A DNA stretch of 64,000 nt, taken from Fodinibacter luteus (GTDB taxonomy: Bacteria > Actinomycetota > Actinomycetes > Actinomycetales > Dermatophilaceae). Under the pieces are notes generated by a model that was given only the letters and a program-made list of their open reading frames with translations, was not told the DNA's origin and did not search any database. Below, piece by piece: positions 1 through 11,340 of the stretch. The position numbers and the translations under genes were made by a program. How positions within the stretch are numbered: position 1 is the first letter of the stretch; each line of letters opens with the position of its first letter. The stretch spans positions 1-64,000 of the forward strand of contig NZ_BAABGM010000025.1 of the NCBI RefSeq assembly GCF_039541575.1, read 5' to 3'.

Positions 1-482
1 ACCCCCGCCAGCCACCCCTGGAACGCCACCACCGGCCCCACCACACCACCAGACGCGGCGGCGTCCCCGCCGGACGGCACGGCATCCGTCACCGGCCGCG
101 GCACACCACTCCCCGGGCTGCCGCCCGGACCCTCACACCCCAGTTCCCCCGCCATGAGAAAACCGTACAGGTGTCCACCGACACCACACCTGAACCCGCC
201 ACCCCAGCTGTAGACGACGACAACCAACCGCCCGCCCTGTGGACGAACCAGCGAGAAGTTCGCGCGCCAGCCGCCCGATCCGCACCCGGCGAACACCCCG
301 GGGACGCCACCAGGACGCCCCGAGGACGGCGCGAGGACACCCGGTGGACACCCGCGACCCACCCCCTCCAGCGACGTACGATGGAGAACGCTGCGCCCGC
401 GGCACCGCGACCGCACTCGGCGGCCCCACCTCGGCACAGCACGACAACCCTCCTCCGCCGACCGACCAGGGTGACCAGACCA
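1..482. other. No confident gene upstream of korA
   Basis: This stretch holds no gene I can support. The frame used by korA stays open through it, but its translation is rich in Pro, Arg and Thr with no family resemblance. Another forward frame is open from the window edge to a TAG at 211-213 and could be the tail of an upstream gene cut by the edge; I cannot tell. A TACGAT at 377-382 could be a -10 element for korA, without a convincing -35. Confidence 0.4.
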
Positions 483-2348
483 GTGAGCAGCAAGTCCGTC
501 CGCACGCTCGACCGCGTGGTGATCCGCTTCGCCGGCGACTCCGGTGACGGCATGCAGCTCACCGGCGACCGGTTCACGAGCGACACCGCGACGATGGGCA
601 ACGACCTGTCGACGCTGCCCAACTTCCCCGCCGAGATCCGCGCCCCCCAGGGCACCCTGCCCGGCGTCTCGAGCTTCCAGCTGCACTTCGCCGACCACGA
701 CGTCCTCACCCCCGGCGACGCCCCCGACGTCCTCGTCGCGATGAACCCCGCCGCCCTCAAGGCCAACCTCTCCGACCTCCCCCGGGGCGCGACGGTCATC
801 GTCAACACCGACGAGTTCACGACGCGCAACCTGGCCAAGGTCGGCTACGCCCAAAGCCCCCTGGACGACGGCACCCTCGACTCCTTCCACGTCCACCCGC
901 TGGCCCTGACGAGCATCACCGTCGAGGCCCTCGCCGCGTTCGACAGCCTGAGCCGCAAGGAGAAGGAGCGCGCGAAGAACATGTTCGCGCTCGGCCTCCT
1001 GTCGTGGATGTACACCCGCCCCACGACGGGCACCGAGGCCTTCCTCACGAAGAAGTTCGGGGCCCGACCCGAGATCCTCGCGGCCAACCTCGCCGCCCTG
1101 CGCGCCGGCTGGAACTACGGCGAGACCACCGAGGACTTCGCCTCCTCGTACGTCGTCGCGCCCGCGAAGATGCCCCCCGGCACCTACCGCAACGTCACCG
1201 GCAACACCGCCCTCGCGCTCGGCCTCGTCGCGGCCGCGCACCGAGCGGGGCTCCCGCTCGTGCTCGGCTCGTACCCCATCACCCCTGCATCCGACGTCCT
1301 CCACGCGCTGGCCGCCCTGAAGCGCCACGGCGTGACGACCCTTCAGGCCGAGGACGAGATCGCCGGCATCGGCATCGCCCTCGGCGCGAGCTTCGGCGGC
1401 GCGATCGGAGTCACGACGACGTCCGGCCCCGGCGTGGCCCTCAAGTCGGAGACGATCGGCCTGGCCGTCTCCCTCGAGCTGCCGCTCGTCATCGTCGACG
1501 TGCAGCGCGGCGGCCCGTCCACCGGCCTGCCGACCAAGACCGAACAGGCCGACCTCCTCCAGGCGATGTTCGGCCGCAACGGCGAGTCCCCGGTGCCGAT
1601 CGTCGCCCCGCGCACCCCTGCCGACTGCTTCGACGCCGCGATGGATGCCGTGCGCATCGCCACGACGTACCGCACCCCCGTCTTCCTCCTGTCCGACGGC
1701 TACCTCGCGAACGGCTCCGAGCCGTGGAGCGTGCCGGGCGTCGAGGACCTCCCCGACCTCCACGTCGCGTTCGCGAACGCGCCCAACGGCACCGACCCCA
1801 AGGGCGAGCCGACGTTCCACCCGTTCCTGCGCGACGAGCAGACCCTCGCCCGGCCGTGGGCGGTGCCCGGCACCCCGGGCCTCGAGCACCGCATCGGCGG
1901 TATCGAGAAGGCCGACGTCACCGGCAACATCTCCTACGACCCCGACAACCACGACCGGATGACCCGGTTGCGCCAGGCCAAGGTCGACGGCATCACGGTG
2001 CCCGACCTCGAGGTCGACGACCCGACGGGTGACGCCCGCGTGCTCGTGCTCGGCTGGGGCTCGACCTACGGCCCGATCGCGGCCGCGACGCGCGTCGTGC
2101 GCAACGCCGGCCAGGCCGTCGCCCGCGCCCACCTGGGCCACCTCAACCCCTTCCCGAGGAACCTCGCGAAGGTCATCCACGACTACGACCGGGTCGTCGT
2201 GCCCGAGATGAACCTCGGACAGCTCGCGCTGCTGCTGCGGGCCGAGTTCCTCGTCGACGTCCGGTCGCACACCTCGGTGCGCGGCCTGCCGTTCTCCACG
2301 GTCGAGCTCGCCGACGTCATCTCCACCACCCTCGAGGAGCTCTCGTGA
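483..2348 (+). CDS. korA: 2-oxoacid:ferredoxin oxidoreductase subunit alpha (KorA)
   Basis: Alpha subunit of 2-oxoglutarate/2-oxoacid:ferredoxin oxidoreductase, which decarboxylates a 2-oxoacid to its acyl-CoA and reduces ferredoxin in the cytoplasm. The fused gamma domain comes first, with GDSGDGMQLTGDRF near residues 18-31. The pyrimidine-binding domain follows, with SYPITPASD near residue 262 and the TEQADL segment after it. I place the start at GTG 483, giving 621 aa, because homology begins within about ten residues of it and the open frame further upstream looks non-coding. It overlaps korB by four bases (GTGA), so the two are translationally coupled. In actinobacteria KorAB can replace or supplement 2-oxoglutarate dehydrogenase; the substrate is inferred from family, not seen. 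Confidence 0.93.
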   Translation: MSSKSVRTLDRVVIRFAGDSGDGMQLTGDRFTSDTATMGNDLSTLPNFPAEIRAPQGTLPGVSSFQLHFADHDVLTPGDAPDVLVAMNPAALKANLSDLPRGATVIVNTDEFTTRNLAKVGYAQSPLDDGTLDSFHVHPLALTSITVEALAAFDSLSRKEKERAKNMFALGLLSWMYTRPTTGTEAFLTKKFGARPEILAANLAALRAGWNYGETTEDFASSYVVAPAKMPPGTYRNVTGNTALALGLVAAAHRAGLPLVLGSYPITPASDVLHALAALKRHGVTTLQAEDEIAGIGIALGASFGGAIGVTTTSGPGVALKSETIGLAVSLELPLVIVDVQRGGPSTGLPTKTEQADLLQAMFGRNGESPVPIVAPRTPADCFDAAMDAVRIATTYRTPVFLLSDGYLANGSEPWSVPGVEDLPDLHVAFANAPNGTDPKGEPTFHPFLRDEQTLARPWAVPGTPGLEHRIGGIEKADVTGNISYDPDNHDRMTRLRQAKVDGITVPDLEVDDPTGDARVLVLGWGSTYGPIAAATRVVRNAGQAVARAHLGHLNPFPRNLAKVIHDYDRVVVPEMNLGQLALLLRAEFLVDVRSHTSVRGLPFSTVELADVISTTLEELS

Positions 2349-3442
2349 CCAGCGTGGACATCGGGATGCCGGTCAGCGGCCTCCAGTCCGTCCCCCACCT
2401 CCCCGACGAGGCCGGGAAGCAGACCAAGCGCGACTTCACCTCCGACCAGGAGGTGCGCTGGTGCCCGGGCTGCGGCGACTACGTCATCCTCGCGGCGGTG
2501 CAGTCCTTCCTGCCCGAGCTGGGCCTGAGGCGCGAGAACATCGTCTTCGTCTCCGGCATCGGCTGCTCGTCGCGCTTCCCGTACTACCTCGACACCTACG
2601 GCATGCACTCGATCCACGGCCGCGCGCCGGCCATCGCCACCGGCCTCGCGACGAGCCGCGCCGACCTGTCGGTGTGGGTCGTCACCGGCGACGGCGACGC
2701 CCTCTCGATCGGCGGCAACCACCTCATCCACGCCCTGCGGCGCAACGTCAACATGACGATCCTGCTCTTCAACAACCAGATCTACGGGTTGACCAAGGGG
2801 CAGTACTCCCCCACGTCGCGGGTCGGGCAGGTCACGAAGTCGACCCCGGCCGGCTCGGTCGACACCCCGTTCAACCCGGTGTCCCTGGCGCTCGGCGCCG
2901 AGGCGACCTTCGTCGCGCGGGCGATGGAGTCCGACCGCGCCGAGCTGACCGGCATCCTCAGGGCCGCCGCCGAGCACCGCGGTACCGCGCTCGTCGAGAT
3001 CTACCAGAACTGCCCGATCTTCAACGACGGCGCGTTCGAGGTGCTCAAGGACCGCACCCAGCAGGAGGCCCGCATCGTGCGCCTGCGCTCCGGCGAGGCG
3101 GTGACCGTCGGGGCCGAAGGCGACCGCCGGGTGCTCGTCCGCAAGGGCTCGGGCACCATGAAGTTCGTCGCCGAGGCCGAGGCCGCCACCGGTGAGTCGG
3201 GCGCCGTCGTCGTCCACGACCCCACCCTCGACGACCCGTCCCAGGCGTTCCAGCTCTCGCGGCTCGACACCCCCGAGATGACGCACGTCCCCATGGGGAT
3301 CTTCCGCCAGGTCTCCCGCCCGACGTACGACGACCTCGTCCGCGACCAGGTCGAGGCGGCGGTGAGCACCGCGGGCGGGCCCGCCACCGACGCCGACCTC
3401 GCCGAGCTGCTGCGCGGACGCGACACCTGGACCGTCGGGTGA
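2345..3442 (+). CDS. korB: 2-oxoacid:ferredoxin oxidoreductase subunit beta (KorB)
   Basis: Beta subunit (365 aa) partnering KorA; it carries thiamine diphosphate and an iron-sulfur cluster. WCPGCG lies at residues 39-44, GIGCSSR near 70 and NCPIF near 222, supplying four Cys that fit a 4Fe-4S site. The ThDP/Mg motif GDGDALSIGGNH starts near residue 115. The GTG start overlaps the korA stop, and its own stop overlaps the GTG of the next gene, so all three are probably one transcript. The length is close to the mycobacterial KorB I know (about 370 aa). Nothing is missing or odd. Confidence 0.95.
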   Translation: MTSVDIGMPVSGLQSVPHLPDEAGKQTKRDFTSDQEVRWCPGCGDYVILAAVQSFLPELGLRRENIVFVSGIGCSSRFPYYLDTYGMHSIHGRAPAIATGLATSRADLSVWVVTGDGDALSIGGNHLIHALRRNVNMTILLFNNQIYGLTKGQYSPTSRVGQVTKSTPAGSVDTPFNPVSLALGAEATFVARAMESDRAELTGILRAAAEHRGTALVEIYQNCPIFNDGAFEVLKDRTQQEARIVRLRSGEAVTVGAEGDRRVLVRKGSGTMKFVAEAEAATGESGAVVVHDPTLDDPSQAFQLSRLDTPEMTHVPMGIFRQVSRPTYDDLVRDQVEAAVSTAGGPATDADLAELLRGRDTWTVG

Positions 3443-4431
3443 GCCCGCCCCCGTCGGGCTCGACCACGGCGGGCGGCGACGAGGCGGAGGTCAGGCGAGG
3501 TACGGCATACGGCTTCCTCGCCTACGGCATCTGGGGTGCCTTCCCGATCTACTTCGCCGCGCTCGCGCCGTCGGGGGCGTGGGAGATCCTCGCCCACCGC
3601 ATCGTGTGGACGCTCGTCGTGTGCGCCCTCGCCCTCGCCGTATTGCGCGACGTCGCCTGGGTGCGGCCCTTCGCACGCAACCGCCGGCTCGTCCTCGGCA
3701 TCACCGCGGCCGCACTCGTGCTCTCGCTCAACTGGGTCGTCTACGTCTACGCCGTGCTCACGGAGCGCACCTACGAGGCGGCGCTCGGGTACTTCCTCAA
3801 CCCGCTCATCACCATCGCCCTCGGGGTGCTCGTGCTCCGCGAGCGGCTGCGGCCCCTGCAGTGGGCGGCGGTCGGCATCGGCCTCCTCGCGGTCGTCGTC
3901 ATGGCCGTCGGTGGCGGCGCGTTCCCGTGGATCGCCGTCGTGCTCGCCCTGTCGTTCGGCACGTACGGCCTCGTGAAGAAGAAGGTCGGCAGGTCGCTCG
4001 ACGCGCTGCACTCCCTCGTCGCGGAGACCGCGGTCATGACCCCGTTCGCGGTGGCGATCCTCACGGTCCTCCTCGTCACCGGGGGGACGACCTTCCTCGG
4101 GCACGGTGGCGCGCACACCGCGCTGCTCGTCGCCTCGGGGGTGGTGACCGCGGTGCCGTTGCTCTTCTTCGCGGCCGCGGCCCGGCGCATCCCCCTCGTG
4201 ACGATCGGCCTCCTGCAGTTCATCACCCCGGTCCTCCAGCTCGTCGTGGGGGTCGTCGTCCTCGACGAGACCGTCTCCACGCCGCACTGGGTCGGCTTCG
4301 GCATCGTCTGGGTCGCCCTCGTCGTGCTCACCGTCGACTCGCTGCGCGCGGCACGCACGACACGGAGCGAGCGCCGCGCCCTCGAGCCGGACGAGCCGAA
4401 CGTCCCGGAGGTGGCCGAACCCTGCCCATGA
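3439..4431 (+). CDS. rarD: RarD-type EamA family permease
   Basis: A ten-helix inner-membrane protein of the drug/metabolite transporter superfamily, RarD branch. The N-terminal signature GIWGAFPIYF is followed by the EILAHRIVW segment typical of RarD. Hydrophobic helices alternate with short loops to about residue 300, after which a charged tail begins. RarD was named from a chloramphenicol-sensitivity phenotype; the physiological substrate of this one is unknown. The GTG start overlaps the korB stop by four bases, so it rides on the kor transcript, though a metabolic link to KorAB is only inference. About 120 bases without a gene separate it from the convergent channel gene. Confidence 0.87.
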   Translation: MSPPPSGSTTAGGDEAEVRRGTAYGFLAYGIWGAFPIYFAALAPSGAWEILAHRIVWTLVVCALALAVLRDVAWVRPFARNRRLVLGITAAALVLSLNWVVYVYAVLTERTYEAALGYFLNPLITIALGVLVLRERLRPLQWAAVGIGLLAVVVMAVGGGAFPWIAVVLALSFGTYGLVKKKVGRSLDALHSLVAETAVMTPFAVAILTVLLVTGGTTFLGHGGAHTALLVASGVVTAVPLLFFAAAARRIPLVTIGLLQFITPVLQLVVGVVVLDETVSTPHWVGFGIVWVALVVLTVDSLRAARTTRSERRALEPDEPNVPEVAEPCP

Positions 4432-4549
4432 GCGCCGAACCTGCCCTTCGGCACTCAACGGGCACACCCCCACTCAACCCGACACGTGTTGTCCTGCAAG
4501 GCTGGGGCTCATCGGGTGACCCGAAACACCCCGGGTGCCGCGCGGCGGC

Positions 4550-5344
4550 TCAGCCGGAGTCCGGGTCCGAGGGTCGGCGGCGCAGGATGCCGTCGAGCTC
4601 GTCGATGGCGGCCTGTTGTTCCACGAGCAGCGCACGCAGGTGCTCGACCCGCTGGCGGGTGTCGTCGCCCGGCTCGACCCGACGCGGCGGCTTGGGGGCG
4701 AGGAAGAGGTTGGCGAGGTAGCCCGTGAAGGTGCCGAAGATGCCGACCCCGATGACGATGACGAGGGCGCCGAGGAAGCGGCCACCGGTGGTCACGGGGA
4801 ACTGGTCGCCGTAGCCCACGGTCGAGATCGTCACCATGACGTACCAGATGGCGTCGGACGCCGTCGTGATGTTCGCGTCCGGTGCGCCCTGCTCGAGGGC
4901 GAGCATCCACAGGCTGCCGAACTCGAGCACGAGGATGCCCATGAGGAGCAGGGTGAGCAGGGCGCTGCCGGCCCGGTTGCGCATCAGCCGGTTGCCGATG
5001 ACCCGGATGCCGTTCGCCCGCAGCAGCCGGAACACCCGCACGAGGCGGAAGATGCGCAGGATCTTCAGCTGCTGGACCGGCAGGCTCGCGAGCAGGTCGG
5101 CCCAGCCGTGCTGCCGCACGAGGTAGTCCGACCGGGACGGCGCCGAGAGGAGCCGGTAGAGGAAGTCGACGAAGAGGATGACGGTCAGCACGACGTTCAT
5201 GACGAGCAGGACCGTGTCCAGGCTCGGGTCCCGCACGGCGTAGATGAGCACGAGGTTGAGGATCGACAGCACGGAGACGGCGCCCACGAAGATCTCGTAG
5301 CCGATGTCCTTGAGCTCGTTCGCGCCCGCCTTCGGTGGGGTCAT
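4550..5344 (-). CDS. Voltage-gated-type potassium channel
   Basis: An ion channel subunit of about 264 aa with six membrane helices. A basic S4-like helix (ILRIFRLVRVFRLLR) carries regularly spaced Arg. The pore loop has the K+ selectivity filter TVGYGD, followed by the last helix. The C-terminal ~45 residues form an amphipathic, probably coiled-coil tetramerisation segment. This is KvAP/KcsA-like architecture, so K+ selectivity follows from the filter; voltage sensing is inferred from S4. I prefer ATG 5344; a GTG 45 bases upstream would add a basic 15-residue extension with no ribosome site. It is tail-to-tail with rarD. Confidence 0.85.
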   Translation of the reverse strand: MTPPKAGANELKDIGYEIFVGAVSVLSILNLVLIYAVRDPSLDTVLLVMNVVLTVILFVDFLYRLLSAPSRSDYLVRQHGWADLLASLPVQQLKILRIFRLVRVFRLLRANGIRVIGNRLMRNRAGSALLTLLLMGILVLEFGSLWMLALEQGAPDANITTASDAIWYVMVTISTVGYGDQFPVTTGGRFLGALVIVIGVGIFGTFTGYLANLFLAPKPPRRVEPGDDTRQRVEHLRALLVEQQAAIDELDGILRRRPSDPDSG

Positions 5345-5525
5345 TCTCGCCGCCCTCGCCTGTGCTCGCGGGCCGCCGCTCGTCGGCACCCGCCGGGACG
5401 ATCGTCCCCGCGGTGGCGGCCCGTCGGCATCACCCGGGAGGGGTGGACGTCCCGTCGCAGCCGTGACGGCGGTCCCCCCGGCGGCCTGGCGGTCCCGGCG
5501 TCCGAGCGGTCCCGGCAGGGCGACC

Positions 5526-5555
5526 GGGCCCGGGCGCTCGACGGCGCCCGGGCCC
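5526..5555. terminator. GC hairpin between katG and the channel gene
   Basis: A perfect 12-bp inverted repeat, GGGCCCGGGCGC at 5526-5537 and GCGCCCGGGCCC at 5544-5555, with a six-base loop. It lies 19 bases beyond the katG stop on the minus strand. There is no U-tract, as is usual for actinobacterial hairpin terminators. Confidence 0.7.
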
Positions 5556-5573
5556 AGCCTCTCCCCGCCGGGG

Positions 5574-7790
<2,217 letters not shown>

Positions 7791-7857
7791 GTCGCTCTCT
7801 CCTGTTCGTTGTGCGTCGGTCGGTGGGTTCGTCGGGTCTCGGGTGGTGGGATGCCGG

Positions 7858-8289
7858 TCAGCTCGTCGGGTGGCCCCCGCACCGGGCGCACAGGCCCCAG
7901 TAGACGACCTCGGCCTCGTCGATGCGAAAGCCCACGTCGTCGGATGCCGTGAGGCAGGGGGTGTGCCCCACCGCGCAGTCGACGTCGGCGATCGCGCCGC
8001 ACGAGCGGCAGACCGCGTGGTGGTGGTTGTCACCGACCCTGCTCTCGTACCGGGCAACGGACCCCGCCGGCTGGATCCGCCGGAGCAGTCCCGCGCTCGT
8101 GAGCGCCCGGAGCACGTCGTAGACGGCCTGGTGCGACACCTCGCCGAGGTCGCTGCGGACGAGGTCGATGACGACGTCGGTCGTCGCGTGCGGGTGCTCG
8201 CGGACGGCGGAGAGCACGGCCACCCGGGGCCGGGTCACCCGCAGCGACGCGTCGCGCAGCACCTGCTCGACGTCGGGGGTGTGAGGCAC
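7858..8289 (-). CDS. furA: Fur-family peroxide/iron regulator FurA
   Basis: A 143-aa metalloregulator. The N-terminal winged helix has RVTRPRVAVLSAV and VSHQAVYDVLRAL, and the metal-binding half has NHHHAVCRSCG plus a C-terminal CARCGG. The two CxxC pairs can hold structural Zn. As the first gene of furA-katG it is expected to repress its own operon. I chose GTG 8289 because homology starts there and a promoter fits exactly six bases upstream. There is no Shine-Dalgarno; leaderless furA messages are known in mycobacteria. Confidence 0.93.
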   Translation of the reverse strand: MPHTPDVEQVLRDASLRVTRPRVAVLSAVREHPHATTDVVIDLVRSDLGEVSHQAVYDVLRALTSAGLLRRIQPAGSVARYESRVGDNHHHAVCRSCGAIADVDCAVGHTPCLTASDDVGFRIDEAEVVYWGLCARCGGHPTS

Positions 8290-8324
8290 GCCTGCAGTCT
8301 GGCGGCAGATCTGGAACGAGTCAA
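8290..8324 (-). promoter_or_regulatory. furA promoter giving a leaderless message
   Basis: On the minus strand TTGACT (8319-8324) is followed after exactly 17 bases by CAGACT (8296-8301), then six bases to the GTG of furA. This puts the expected transcription start on the start codon. The A/T-richer patch over the -35 and the preceding gene's stop is the likely FurA-binding region. Confidence 0.7.
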
Positions 8325-8327
8325 GAG

Positions 8328-8804
8328 TTAACGCGGCACGGCATCCCGCGGCTCGAGGACGACGACGGCCGTCTCGGACGACCGCCTCGCGGCCAGCGCG
8401 TCGAGGCCCTCGTCGATCTCGCGCCACCGCGCCCAGAGGCGCTCGCGCTCGGCGCCGTGCGCCGCACGGCCGGTGACCTGCCGGACCTCGCCCCTGAGGA
8501 CGACCTCGGCGTCGGGATGGGCCCGCAGGTTGAGCCACCACGCGGGCTCCCCCTCGGCCCACCCGTTCATGGCGAGGGTGACCAGGTCGGGGCCGTCCTC
8601 GTAGTACCCGAGGATGACGCTGCGTGGCTGCCCGGAGCGCCGGCCGGTCGTCGTGAGGCGCAGGGTGCCCCAGCGGCCGGGCCGAGGCCGCCACAGGCCG
8701 AGCCGCCCGCGGGTGCCGCGGTAGATCGCACGGTGCACGTACCAGGCCGTGACGACGAACCAGCGCGGCGGCATCCGGGGTGCTCGAGCTCGCTCGTCCG
8801 ACAT
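8328..8804 (-). CDS. Deazaflavin (F420)-dependent nitroreductase family protein
   Basis: A 158-aa protein of the Ddn/DUF385 split-beta-barrel family, whose members reduce substrates with F420H2. The family core LRLTTTGRRSGQPRSVILGYYEDG is present, followed by AEGEPAWWLNLRAHPDAEV, both typical of the cofactor-binding barrel. The extreme N-terminus has an amphipathic WFVVTAWYVHRAIY segment, as in Ddn-like proteins that sit at the membrane. GGAGGT lies eight bases before the ATG. Its stop codon adjoins the furA -35 region, so the two genes are separate units on one strand. The substrate is unknown. Confidence 0.85.
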   Translation of the reverse strand: MSDERARAPRMPPRWFVVTAWYVHRAIYRGTRGRLGLWRPRPGRWGTLRLTTTGRRSGQPRSVILGYYEDGPDLVTLAMNGWAEGEPAWWLNLRAHPDAEVVLRGEVRQVTGRAAHGAERERLWARWREIDEGLDALAARRSSETAVVVLEPRDAVPR

Positions 8805-8878
8805 GGGCCGCCACCTCCGATCGGCCCGACCCTAGACCGTCGGGCCTGCCGGGGGAAGCCGCACAGGCCCCGGGCCGC

Positions 8879-10180
8879 TCAGTCGCCGAGGAGGTGGCGC
8901 ACGTGCGCGTTCGTGAACACGCGGCCCGGGTCGAGGCGCTCGCGCACGGCCCGGAAGGGCTCGAACCGCGGGTAGAGGTCGCGCAGCCGCTGGGCCCCGA
9001 GGGTGTGCACCTTGCCCCAGTGCGGCCGCCCCGCGTGCTCGGCGACGATCGCCTCGAACGCGGCGAAGAGCGGGGCCGGGTCCATCCGGTGGTACTGGTG
9101 CACGGCGACGTAGCCGCTGTCCCGCTCGAACGCCGTCGAGAGCCACACGTCGTCGGCGCCGACGAAGCGCAGCTCGACCGGGAACGGCACGGGGGCCCGG
9201 GTGCGCTCGAACCACGACCGCAGCTCGCCGATGACGGCCCCGACCGACGCCCGTGGCACGGCGTACTCGCTCTCGACGAACCGCACCCGCCGCGACGAGC
9301 AGAACACCCGCCACGAGTCGTCGGCGAACTCACGTGCGCCGAGCAGGCGCGCGGCGACCTCGTTGACCACCGGCACGGATGCCGGCAGCGCGGCGGCCAG
9401 CCGGTTGGTCGCCTCGAACACCCCGTTCGCGAGCAGCTCGTCGTCGAGCCGGGCCCGCCACGGGGTGAGGGGCCCGGGCCCCTCGTGCGCCCCGACGACG
9501 TCGTTGCGCTTGACGCTGACGCGGTCGGTGTGCGGGAACCAGAGCACGTCGACGTGGTCGTGCCCGTCGACCTCGGCCTGCAGGCGCGGCAGGAGCCTCG
9601 AGAGGGCCTGCGCCGACTCCTTGGCGTGGAGGCGGAACGCGGGGACGCACTGCAGCTCGACCTCGACGACGACGCCGAGCGCGCCGAGCCCCACCCGGGC
9701 GGCCGCGAACACCTCCGGGTCCACCTCGACCGAGCAGGTCAGCGTCGAGCCGTCGGCGAGCACGAGGGTCAGCCCGCACACCGCGGACGCGATGCCCTGC
9801 CGCCGCATCCCCGTGCCGTGCGTCCCGGTGGCGATCGCGCCGCTGATCGTCTGGCGGTCGATGTCGCCGAGGTTGGGCAGCGCCAGGCCGAGCCGCTGGA
9901 GCGCCGGGTTGAGCACGTGGAGGGGGGTCCCGCCGAGGACCCGCACCCGGCCCCTTTCGCGGTCGACGGCGGTGACCCCGCTCAGCTCGTCGACGTGCAG
10001 CAGCAGCCCGTCCGTGGCGACGAGCGGGGTGAAGGAGTGGCCCGAGCCGGCGACCCGCACGGTGAGCCCGGCGGATGCCGCCCGCGTGACCGCCGCCGCG
10101 ACGGCATCCACCGTTCCCGCGTGCACGACCTCGCGAGGAGACGCGGTCACGGTGCCGGCCCAGTTGCGCCAGAGCGTCAT
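8879..10180 (-). CDS. FAD-linked sugar-1,4-lactone oxidase family protein
   Basis: A 433-aa VAO-fold flavoprotein. The N-terminal FAD domain has VRVAGSGHSFTPL near residues 41-53, whose His is the usual covalent FAD site, and the GAIATGTHGTG stretch. The C-terminal D-arabinono-lactone oxidase domain ends with the HWGKVHTL signature near residue 380. Relatives oxidise aldonolactones such as L-gulono- or D-arabinono-1,4-lactone. The ATG overlaps the stop of the upstream alanine-racemase-fold gene by four bases, so the two are coupled. The true substrate cannot be read from sequence. Confidence 0.85.
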   Translation of the reverse strand: MTLWRNWAGTVTASPREVVHAGTVDAVAAAVTRAASAGLTVRVAGSGHSFTPLVATDGLLLHVDELSGVTAVDRERGRVRVLGGTPLHVLNPALQRLGLALPNLGDIDRQTISGAIATGTHGTGMRRQGIASAVCGLTLVLADGSTLTCSVEVDPEVFAAARVGLGALGVVVEVELQCVPAFRLHAKESAQALSRLLPRLQAEVDGHDHVDVLWFPHTDRVSVKRNDVVGAHEGPGPLTPWRARLDDELLANGVFEATNRLAAALPASVPVVNEVAARLLGAREFADDSWRVFCSSRRVRFVESEYAVPRASVGAVIGELRSWFERTRAPVPFPVELRFVGADDVWLSTAFERDSGYVAVHQYHRMDPAPLFAAFEAIVAEHAGRPHWGKVHTLGAQRLRDLYPRFEPFRAVRERLDPGRVFTNAHVRHLLGD

Positions 10181-11322
10181 CCGAAGTTGCGCCCCTCCCC
10201 CCGGTACGAGGGCACCGAGGCGACGAGGGCCCCGCCGCGCACGAGCCGCACCGTGTCGAAGCGCTCGAGCAGCTCCCCCGCCTTGGCCCCACGCAGCCAG
10301 ACCCGGTCGCCGAGCCGCAGCGCGTCTGCGTCGTCCCCGCGCAGCGGCGTCTGCACCTCGCCGGCCGCCTCGGTGCGCAGCAGCGCCAGGCCGCGGCGCA
10401 CCGGCGACGGCACCCGTGACCAGCCCGGCTCCCCGCTCGCGACGTACCCGCCGCCGAAGGCGGTGACGACGCCGCGTGCGGGGCGGCGCACGACGGGCAG
10501 GGCGAACGCCATCGCCGGCCTCGGGGAGAACCCGTCGTAGCCGTCGAAGAGCGTCGGGGCGTACAGGCCCGAGCCCGCGGCCAGCTCGGTGACGACGGGG
10601 TCGTCGCGGAACAGGTGGAGGCTGCCGGTGCCGCCCGCGTTGACGAACCGCAGGTCGACCTCGCCGCGGACGGCCTCGACGACGTCGCGGCGTCGGTGCG
10701 CCAGCTCGCCCACTGACCGCCGCTTGAGGGCGCGGACGTGCGGGCCGGCATCCGGCAGGCCCGCGACCTGCGCGTCGTAGGTCATCACCCCCCGCACGTC
10801 GAGCCCCACACCGAGGGCGGCGCGCACGACGGCGAGCGCCTGCGCCGGCGTGCGGGTCGGCGACCGCCGGACCCCGAGGTGGAGCCGCCCGACGCGCACC
10901 GAGGCGTCGACGTCGAGGGCGACCCCGAGCCCCGCGACCTGCGCACCGAGCGTGTCGCGCAGCCAGCGCACGTGCTCGACCGAGTCGACCGTCAGCGTGA
11001 CCTCGGCCCGCAGCCGGTCGTCGGCCGCGACCGCGCGGATCGCCTCGACGTCGACCGACGGGTACGCGACGAACACGTCACGCACCCCCGAGGAGGCCAG
11101 CCACACCGCCTCGGCCACGGCGTACGCCATGACACCGGCGAACCCGGGGCGCGCGAGCACGCGTTCGAGCAGGGCGCGGCAGCGCACCGACTTCGAGGCG
11201 ACCCGGACGGGAAGGCCCGCGGCGCGGGCGAGCAGGTCGTCGGCGTTCGCGTCGAAGGCGTCGAGGTCGACGGCGACGAGGGGGGCCGGCAGCCCGGACG
11301 TCGCGCGCTCCCAGGGGTCCAC
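10177..11322 (-). CDS. PLP-dependent alanine-racemase-fold protein (amino acid aldolase/deaminase type)
   Basis: A 381-aa fold-type III PLP protein. The N-terminal barrel begins with LVAVDLDAFDANADDLL, and VRVASKSVRC carries the likely Schiff-base Lys near residue 44. The C-terminal beta domain has LGDRVWLRGAKAGE. It resembles D-threonine aldolase / D-serine deaminase-like proteins more than biosynthetic alanine racemase, because the racemase C-terminal catalytic Tyr region is not evident. It is coupled by overlap to the lactone oxidase downstream. A TAGGGT six bases before GTG 11322 suggests a leaderless start. Confidence 0.75.
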   Translation of the reverse strand: MDPWERATSGLPAPLVAVDLDAFDANADDLLARAAGLPVRVASKSVRCRALLERVLARPGFAGVMAYAVAEAVWLASSGVRDVFVAYPSVDVEAIRAVAADDRLRAEVTLTVDSVEHVRWLRDTLGAQVAGLGVALDVDASVRVGRLHLGVRRSPTRTPAQALAVVRAALGVGLDVRGVMTYDAQVAGLPDAGPHVRALKRRSVGELAHRRRDVVEAVRGEVDLRFVNAGGTGSLHLFRDDPVVTELAAGSGLYAPTLFDGYDGFSPRPAMAFALPVVRRPARGVVTAFGGGYVASGEPGWSRVPSPVRRGLALLRTEAAGEVQTPLRGDDADALRLGDRVWLRGAKAGELLERFDTVRLVRGGALVASVPSYRGEGRNFG

Positions 11323-11334
11323 GGACCGACCCTA
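11323..11334 (-). promoter_or_regulatory. -10 element for the alanine-racemase-fold gene
   Basis: TAGGGT on the minus strand (11329-11334) lies six bases before GTG 11322, and there is no Shine-Dalgarno. The spacing fits a leaderless transcript. The -35 region is not convincing. Confidence 0.45.
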
Positions 11335-11340
11335 CCCACC

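Noticed and set aside
1..213. Possible gene tail in the first forward frame
   Set aside because: Open to the window edge but only about 70 residues with no recognisable motif; cannot be supported.
171..482. N-terminal extension of KorA from the GTG at 171
   Set aside because: The extra 104 residues are Pro/Arg/Thr-rich and absent from the family; GTG 483 sits right before the conserved domain.
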